Below, piece after piece: positions 5,828-8,473 of a stretch of DNA of 8,473 nucleotides. The DNA lies in contig DASRGK010000085.1 of assembly GCA_035651055.1 (NCBI GenBank), positions 1 through 8,473 on the forward strand. Direction: 5' to 3'. The notes under the pieces are model-generated. The model made no database searches. It saw nothing but the letters and a program-made list of their open reading frames with translations, and was not told the origin of the DNA. The DNA comes from JAFKKF01 sp035651055 (GTDB lineage Bacteria > Pseudomonadota > Alphaproteobacteria > Rhizobiales > Kaistiaceae). Position numbers and translations under genes: made by a program. Position 1 is the first letter of the stretch; each line of letters begins with the position of its first letter.

Positions 5828-6163
5828 ATGCGCAAGTTCTTGCCAGCCGTTGCCGCCCTCGGATTGATCCTCGGCACCGGCAGTGCCTTCGCCGCCACCG
5901 AAAGCGGCGTCATCTCCCACGTCGGACCGGGGACCATCACCCTGTCCGGCGGGAAGATCCGCACCTTCGAAGTCGGCCAGACCGGCCGGAATGCCGCTGT
6001 CTGCTACGATGACCGCATGCGCGCCAACATGACCGACCTCTACAATGACGGCTGCCTGGGCGCCGCCAACAGCAGCTTCCACGTCGGCGAGCGTGTCGCG
6101 GTCAAGTATGTCGGCGGCCGCGGCGGTGCGATTGCCACGCAGGTGATCCCGCTGTCCGACTAG
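5828..6163 (+). CDS. Small exported protein related to copy 1, with a cysteine-containing insert
   Basis: The 111-residue product begins with a clear Sec signal peptide (MRKFLPAV, hydrophobic core, cut after SAFA at about 22). The mature start, ATESGVISHVGPGTITLSGGK, aligns with ATHTETGVIDKIDTK-PTITLKTGK of the upstream protein. Near the C-terminus FHVGERVAVKYVG aligns with FKVGEKVKVTYDI, and AIATQVIPL with TAIAMVP. Between these blocks is an insert of about 25 residues (52-80) with Cys59 and Cys76. These two could form a disulfide in the oxidising periplasm. CGGAG at 5816-5820 is a good Shine-Dalgarno sequence, seven bases before the ATG. The best reading is a diverged tandem paralogue of unknown function. 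A loose DUF1344-like or OB-like beta fold is inference only. Confidence 0.8.
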   Translation: MRKFLPAVAALGLILGTGSAFAATESGVISHVGPGTITLSGGKIRTFEVGQTGRNAAVCYDDRMRANMTDLYNDGCLGAANSSFHVGERVAVKYVGGRGGAIATQVIPLSD

Positions 6164-6184
6164 TCCGGCCGAGCGCAACGGTGA

Positions 6185-6202
6185 CGGCCCTCCCCGGGGC
6201 CG
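6185..6202. terminator. Weak hairpin between convergent genes
   Basis: CGGCCC at 6185-6190 pairs with GGGCCG at 6197-6202 around a six-base loop, in the 56-base gap between the second small exported protein gene and the convergent phosphatase gene. No T-run follows on either strand. It may serve as a bidirectional stop of transcription, but it is weak evidence. Confidence 0.35.
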
Positions 6203-6219
6203 CCACCCCTCGCCGCCGG

Positions 6220-6804
6220 CTAAAGCCAGGTGCCGGTGCCGTTCTCGATCAGGAGAACGCGGTCCTGCGGGAATTCCATGCTGACCACCGCTTCGGGCGG
6301 GCGTCCAAGCAGGAGGCCGCAGAGCACCCGGCCGACGCCGCCATGCGCGACCGCGAAAGTCGGCGCGCGCAGTTCGGCAAGCCAGCCGGCGACTCGCTCG
6401 GAGAGCAGGCGGTAGCTCTCGCCACCCGGCGGCAGGTAGCCCCACTTGTCCTTCTGCCGGGCGCTCACCGCATCGGCGTAGCGCGCGCTCAGCTCGGCGA
6501 GCGTGAACCCCTCCCACTCGCCGAAAGTCAGCTCGCGCAGGCGATCGTCGAGCCGGTAGGCCTTCGGGTCGAGCCCCATAGCCGTCCGCACGATCTCCAT
6601 GGTGTCCCGCGACCGGGTCAGCGGACTGGCGACAAAATCGTAGCCGATTGCCTCCGGCAGCTCGGCCAGCACCGTTTCGCCGTTCCGCCTGGCCTGGAGT
6701 CTGCCTCTGTCGTTGAGCGGGATATCGCGCTGACCCTGCAGCCGCTCCTCGACGTTCCAGTCGGTCTCGCCGTGGCGGATGAAGACGATCGTCGGAACGC
6801 TCAT
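6220..6804 (-). CDS. Histidine phosphatase family protein (phosphoglycerate mutase-like)
   Basis: The 194-residue protein belongs to the histidine phosphatase superfamily. Residues 9-17 (IRHGETDWN) hold the catalytic Arg10-His11-Gly-Glu, with His11 expected to be phosphorylated. SPLTRSRDT at 60-68 supplies the conserved Arg64, RELTFGEWEG at 90-99 the acidic residues, and VAHGG at 152-156 the second histidine, His154. The length suits a cofactor-dependent phosphatase more than a full glycolytic mutase of about 230-250 residues. The substrate (phosphoglycerate, a sugar phosphate, a nucleotide or other) cannot be deduced. The start at 6804 gives the usual short N-terminus MSVPTIVFIRHGE. It lies 26 bases after the fabI stop on the same strand, so the two are likely co-transcribed, although no strong Shine-Dalgarno sequence is seen. 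Confidence 0.9.
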   Translation of the reverse strand: MSVPTIVFIRHGETDWNVEERLQGQRDIPLNDRGRLQARRNGETVLAELPEAIGYDFVASPLTRSRDTMEIVRTAMGLDPKAYRLDDRLRELTFGEWEGFTLAELSARYADAVSARQKDKWGYLPPGGESYRLLSERVAGWLAELRAPTFAVAHGGVGRVLCGLLLGRPPEAVVSMEFPQDRVLLIENGTGTWL

Positions 6805-6830
6805 GGCGGGAACGCGGGCGAACCGCCGGC

Positions 6831-7649
6831 TCAGTCCTTGACGGTCGAAATGTCGGGCGCGTCGACGGCCTTCATCCCGACAACGTGGTAGCCGCTGTCG
6901 ACGTGGTGGACTTCGCCGGTGACGGCGCGCGACAGATCGGAGAGCAGGTAGAGGCCGGTGTCGCCGACTTCCTCGATCGTCACCGTCCGCTTCAGCGGCG
7001 CGTTCAGCTCGTTCCACTTGAGGATGTAGCGGAAGTCGCCGATGCCGGAAGCGGCGAGCGTCTTGATCGGCCCTGCGGAAATCGCGTTGACGCGGATGTT
7101 CTTGCCGCCGAGATCGACCGCGAGGTAGCGCACGCTGGCTTCGAGTGCGGCCTTGGCGACGCCCATGACGTTGTAATGCGGCATGACCTTCTCCGCACCG
7201 TAATAGGTGAGCGTCAGGATCGAGCCGCCCGCAGTCATCAGCTTCTCGGCGCGCTGGGCGATCGCGGTCAGCGAATAGGTCGAGATGAGCATCGTCTTCA
7301 GGAAGTTGTCTTGCGTGGTGTCGATGTAGCGCCCGTCGAGCTGGTCCTTGTCGGAAAAGGCAATCGCATGGACCAGGAAATCGAGACCGCCCAGCACCCG
7401 TTCCGTCTCGGCGAAGACCCGGTCGATCGTGGCGGCGTCGGTGACGTCGCAATGTCCGACAACGTGGCCGCCGAGGCTCTCCGCCAGCGGCTCGACCCGC
7501 TTCTTCAACGCGTCTCCCTGATAGGTGAAAGCAAGGGTTGCGCCTTGCTCGCGCACCGCCCGTGCGATGCCCCAGGCGATCGAGCGGTTGTTCGCAACCC
7601 CCATGACGAGGCCGCGCTTCCCGACCATCAGCCCGACCGAATCCGCCAT
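6831..7649 (-). CDS. fabI: Enoyl-[acyl-carrier-protein] reductase (NADH), FabI
   Basis: This 272-residue short-chain dehydrogenase family enzyme catalyses the last reduction of each fatty acid elongation round, turning trans-2-enoyl-ACP into acyl-ACP. The divergent FabI cofactor loop is GVANNRSIAWGIA at 17-29, in place of the usual glycine-rich motif. HCDVTD at 66-71 is the adenine pocket. The FabI active site is seen in TLTYYGAEKVMPHYNVMGVAK, giving Tyr149, Tyr159 and Lys166. SAGPIKTLAASGI (191-203) is the substrate loop. FabI is the triclosan target; the position matching E. coli Gly93 is Ala97 here (HAIAF). An ATG at 7685 would add 12 unlike residues, while the ATG at 7649 gives MADSVGLMVGKRG and has GGGGA just upstream. 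The gene leads the fabI-phosphatase pair. Confidence 0.96.
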   Translation of the reverse strand: MADSVGLMVGKRGLVMGVANNRSIAWGIARAVREQGATLAFTYQGDALKKRVEPLAESLGGHVVGHCDVTDAATIDRVFAETERVLGGLDFLVHAIAFSDKDQLDGRYIDTTQDNFLKTMLISTYSLTAIAQRAEKLMTAGGSILTLTYYGAEKVMPHYNVMGVAKAALEASVRYLAVDLGGKNIRVNAISAGPIKTLAASGIGDFRYILKWNELNAPLKRTVTIEEVGDTGLYLLSDLSRAVTGEVHHVDSGYHVVGMKAVDAPDISTVKD

Positions 7650-7824
7650 TTCCCCGTTCCCGTGCGATTTCGGCGGTGATGGCACAGGCTCGGGCGCCCA
7701 TCAAGGCGCGGCATCCTTCCGAATTTTGTGGGCACGGGGCGAATAAATCTCCGCCCCGGCGCGTTCTCCTTGCGGAATGCCGTCCCTTGCGACGGATCCG
7801 ACCGACAAATCAGGGAGACTACGG
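7650..7824. promoter_or_regulatory. Divergent promoter region between fabI and the secreted repeat protein gene
   Basis: This 175-base gap must drive fabI leftward and the secreted protein gene rightward. A leftward GAGATT (7754-7749)/CAAAAT (7731-7726) pair with about 17 bases between is weak. Rightward, AGGGAG at 7812-7817 is a good ribosome binding site, seven bases before the ATG. CCGTC-N6-GACGG (7780-7784 and 7791-7795) is a small inverted repeat in the rightward leader. No firm promoter call is made. Confidence 0.35.
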
Positions 7825-8220
7825 ATGAAACGCTTTGCCTTCGCCATTGCCGCGCTCATGACCCTCACCGCCGCCGCCTTTGCGGATGAGCCGGCCAAGA
7901 CGATGGAGACCAGCCTCGGCAAGGTCCTCGTCGATATGAAAGGCATGACGCTCTACACCTTCGACAAGGACACCAAGGGCGCCGCCATGTCCGCCTGCAC
8001 GGACAAGTGCATTGCGGCGTGGCCGCCGTTCCTCGCCCCTGCCGACGCCAAGGCCGAAGGCGAGTGGACCATCGTCGACGTCAAGGACAAGGACGGCGCG
8101 ATGAAGAAGATGTGGGCCTATAACGGCTGGCCGCTCTACTACTTCGTCAAGGACCAGAAGCCCGGCGACGTCAACGGCGACATGGTCGGCGGCGTCTGGC
8201 ACGTCGTGAAGGAAGACTAG
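7825..8220 (+). CDS. Secreted protein with two Y-x-F-x-x-D repeats (COG4315 / PF03640-like)
   Basis: The 131-residue product starts with a Sec signal peptide (MKRFAFAIAALMTL, cut after AFA at about 20). There is no lipobox cysteine, so it is probably soluble and periplasmic, unlike relatives annotated as lipoproteins. The mature part has two copies of the family repeat. Copy one is GKVLVDMKGMTLYTFDKD at 32-49, followed by Cys58, Cys62 and AAWPPFLAP at 64-72. Copy two is MWAYNGWPLYYFVKD at 96-110, followed by GVWHVV at 123-128. The paired tyrosine-aspartate motifs and the C-x3-C-x3-W stretch are hallmarks of this widespread family of unknown function. The ATG at 7777 in the same frame would hide the signal peptide, so 7825 is chosen. 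A terminator follows at once, so it is a single-gene unit. Confidence 0.9.
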   Translation: MKRFAFAIAALMTLTAAAFADEPAKTMETSLGKVLVDMKGMTLYTFDKDTKGAAMSACTDKCIAAWPPFLAPADAKAEGEWTIVDVKDKDGAMKKMWAYNGWPLYYFVKDQKPGDVNGDMVGGVWHVVKED

Positions 8221-8245
8221 CTCTTCCGACAAAGGCCTTGGACCG

Positions 8246-8277
8246 AGGGCGGCGCCGCGGCGTCGCCCTTTCCTTTT
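8246..8277 (+). terminator. Intrinsic terminator after the secreted repeat protein gene
   Basis: A stem of ten pairs, one a G-T wobble (8246-8255 with 8260-8269), closes a four-base loop, CGCG. It is followed by a T-rich run reading TTTCCTTTT from 8269. It lies 25 bases after the stop codon. This is the best classical terminator in the window. Confidence 0.8.
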
Positions 8278-8329
8278 GGGCAAGGCCGGCGAGATGCCTG
8301 ACAAGGCGGGTCACGCGGCGCCGCGGCGT
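8249..8329. repeat. 15-base direct repeat GCGGCGCCGCGGCGT
   Basis: Identical copies stand at 8249-8263, inside the terminator, and at 8315-8329. The second copy forms part of another short hairpin at 8322-8340 (CGCGGCGT and ACGCCGTG around GGA). The repeat is purely GC-rich and could be chance or a remnant of a duplicated terminator. Confidence 0.4.
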
Positions 8330-8392
8330 GGAACGCCGTGATTATGCGCGCCTGTGCTGGCTCAGACAGATGTGAGACGGGTTGAGTGAAGA

Positions 8393-8447
8393 ATGGGGTT
8401 CTCCGAAGCTCGGGTTGTCGAAGCTCGAGAATCAAGGAGAACCCCAT
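8393..8447. repeat. Perfect 12-bp inverted repeat over a start codon
   Basis: ATGGGGTTCTCC at 8393-8404 and GGAGAACCCCAT at 8436-8447 are perfect complements with 31 bases between them. The right arm overlaps the Shine-Dalgarno sequence AAGGAG (8434-8439) and the first two bases of the ATG at 8446. In RNA it would fold both away. The spacer repeats GAAGCTCG at 8405-8412 and 8420-8427. Confidence 0.75.
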
Positions 8448-8473
8448 GCAGGTTTTTGGCCTGCCCGGCCATC
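8446..8473 (+). CDS. Start of a gene cut by the window end (product unknown)
   Basis: An ATG at 8446 is preceded at six bases by AAGGAG, the strongest ribosome binding site in this part of the window. Only nine codons are available, reading MQVFGLPGH, so neither family nor even coding status is certain. The inverted repeat covering its start suggests translational or autogenous control, or the inner end of an insertion sequence with a transposase gene. That last idea is a guess from context. Confidence 0.4.

Noticed and set aside
6805..7704. Long N-terminal extension of the histidine phosphatase (494 codons in all)
   Set aside because: The extension is the off-frame reading of fabI. The phosphatase homology starts at the ATG at 6804, and fabI fills the rest in its own frame.
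8217..8447. A 76-codon minus-strand frame starting in the mirrored ATG of the inverted repeat
   Set aside because: Its start exists only because the repeat arm contains ATG. It crosses the terminator and has no convincing ribosome binding site or motif.
8393..8473. A plus-strand frame from the left repeat arm (ATG at 8393)
   Set aside because: It is open to the window end but lacks a Shine-Dalgarno sequence, whereas the ATG at 8446 has a strong one.

Overview
The window looks like a stretch of chromosome from a GC-rich alphaproteobacterium, most likely of the order Hyphomicrobiales (Rhizobiales). The reasons are the strong G/C bias at third codon positions, the order fabI, histidine phosphatase, aroC, ribB on one strand (an arrangement I recall from rhizobial relatives, not checked here), an enzyme of the RibBX type, and secreted proteins resembling DUF1344. 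No tRNA, rRNA, CRISPR array or prophage gene was seen. The only possible sign of a mobile element is an inverted repeat at the extreme right edge.

Layout. At the left edge (1-564, minus strand) lies the N-terminal 188 residues of an alpha/beta hydrolase of the LCAT/lipase type, cut by the window end. Divergent from it, a compact plus-strand operon (665-2754) encodes a 45-residue single-helix membrane protein, the rRNA 2'-O-methyltransferase TlyA, and an iron-sulfur RNA (uracil-5-)methyltransferase of the RumA/TrmA family. Each gene overlaps the next. This operon meets ribB tail to tail, and the two stop codons share the four bases CTAG at 2751-2754.

On the minus strand aroC (chorismate synthase) and ribB (a DHBP synthase with a degenerate GTP cyclohydrolase II-like tail) form a two-gene unit. 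A good sigma70-type promoter lies just upstream of aroC. Farther right, also on the minus strand, are fabI (enoyl-ACP reductase) and a histidine phosphatase of the phosphoglycerate mutase family. Between these two minus-strand units sit two plus-strand genes for small exported proteins (5297-5566 and 5828-6163). They resemble each other, share a 14-base leader motif, and appear to have split an otherwise ordinary housekeeping cluster. The 322-base region upstream of the first holds four separate palindromic elements.

Right of fabI and divergent from it is a secreted protein with two Tyr-x-Phe-x-x-Asp repeats (7825-8220), closed by a clear intrinsic terminator. The last 80 bases hold a perfect 12-bp inverted repeat whose right arm covers the ribosome binding site and start codon of a gene running off the window.

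Most of the window is housekeeping metabolism and RNA modification. The parts worth a second look are the small exported pair with its palindrome-rich control region, the short membrane peptide in front of tlyA, the degenerate half of RibB, and the start-codon hairpin at the right edge. I see no convincing evidence of a wholly new system.
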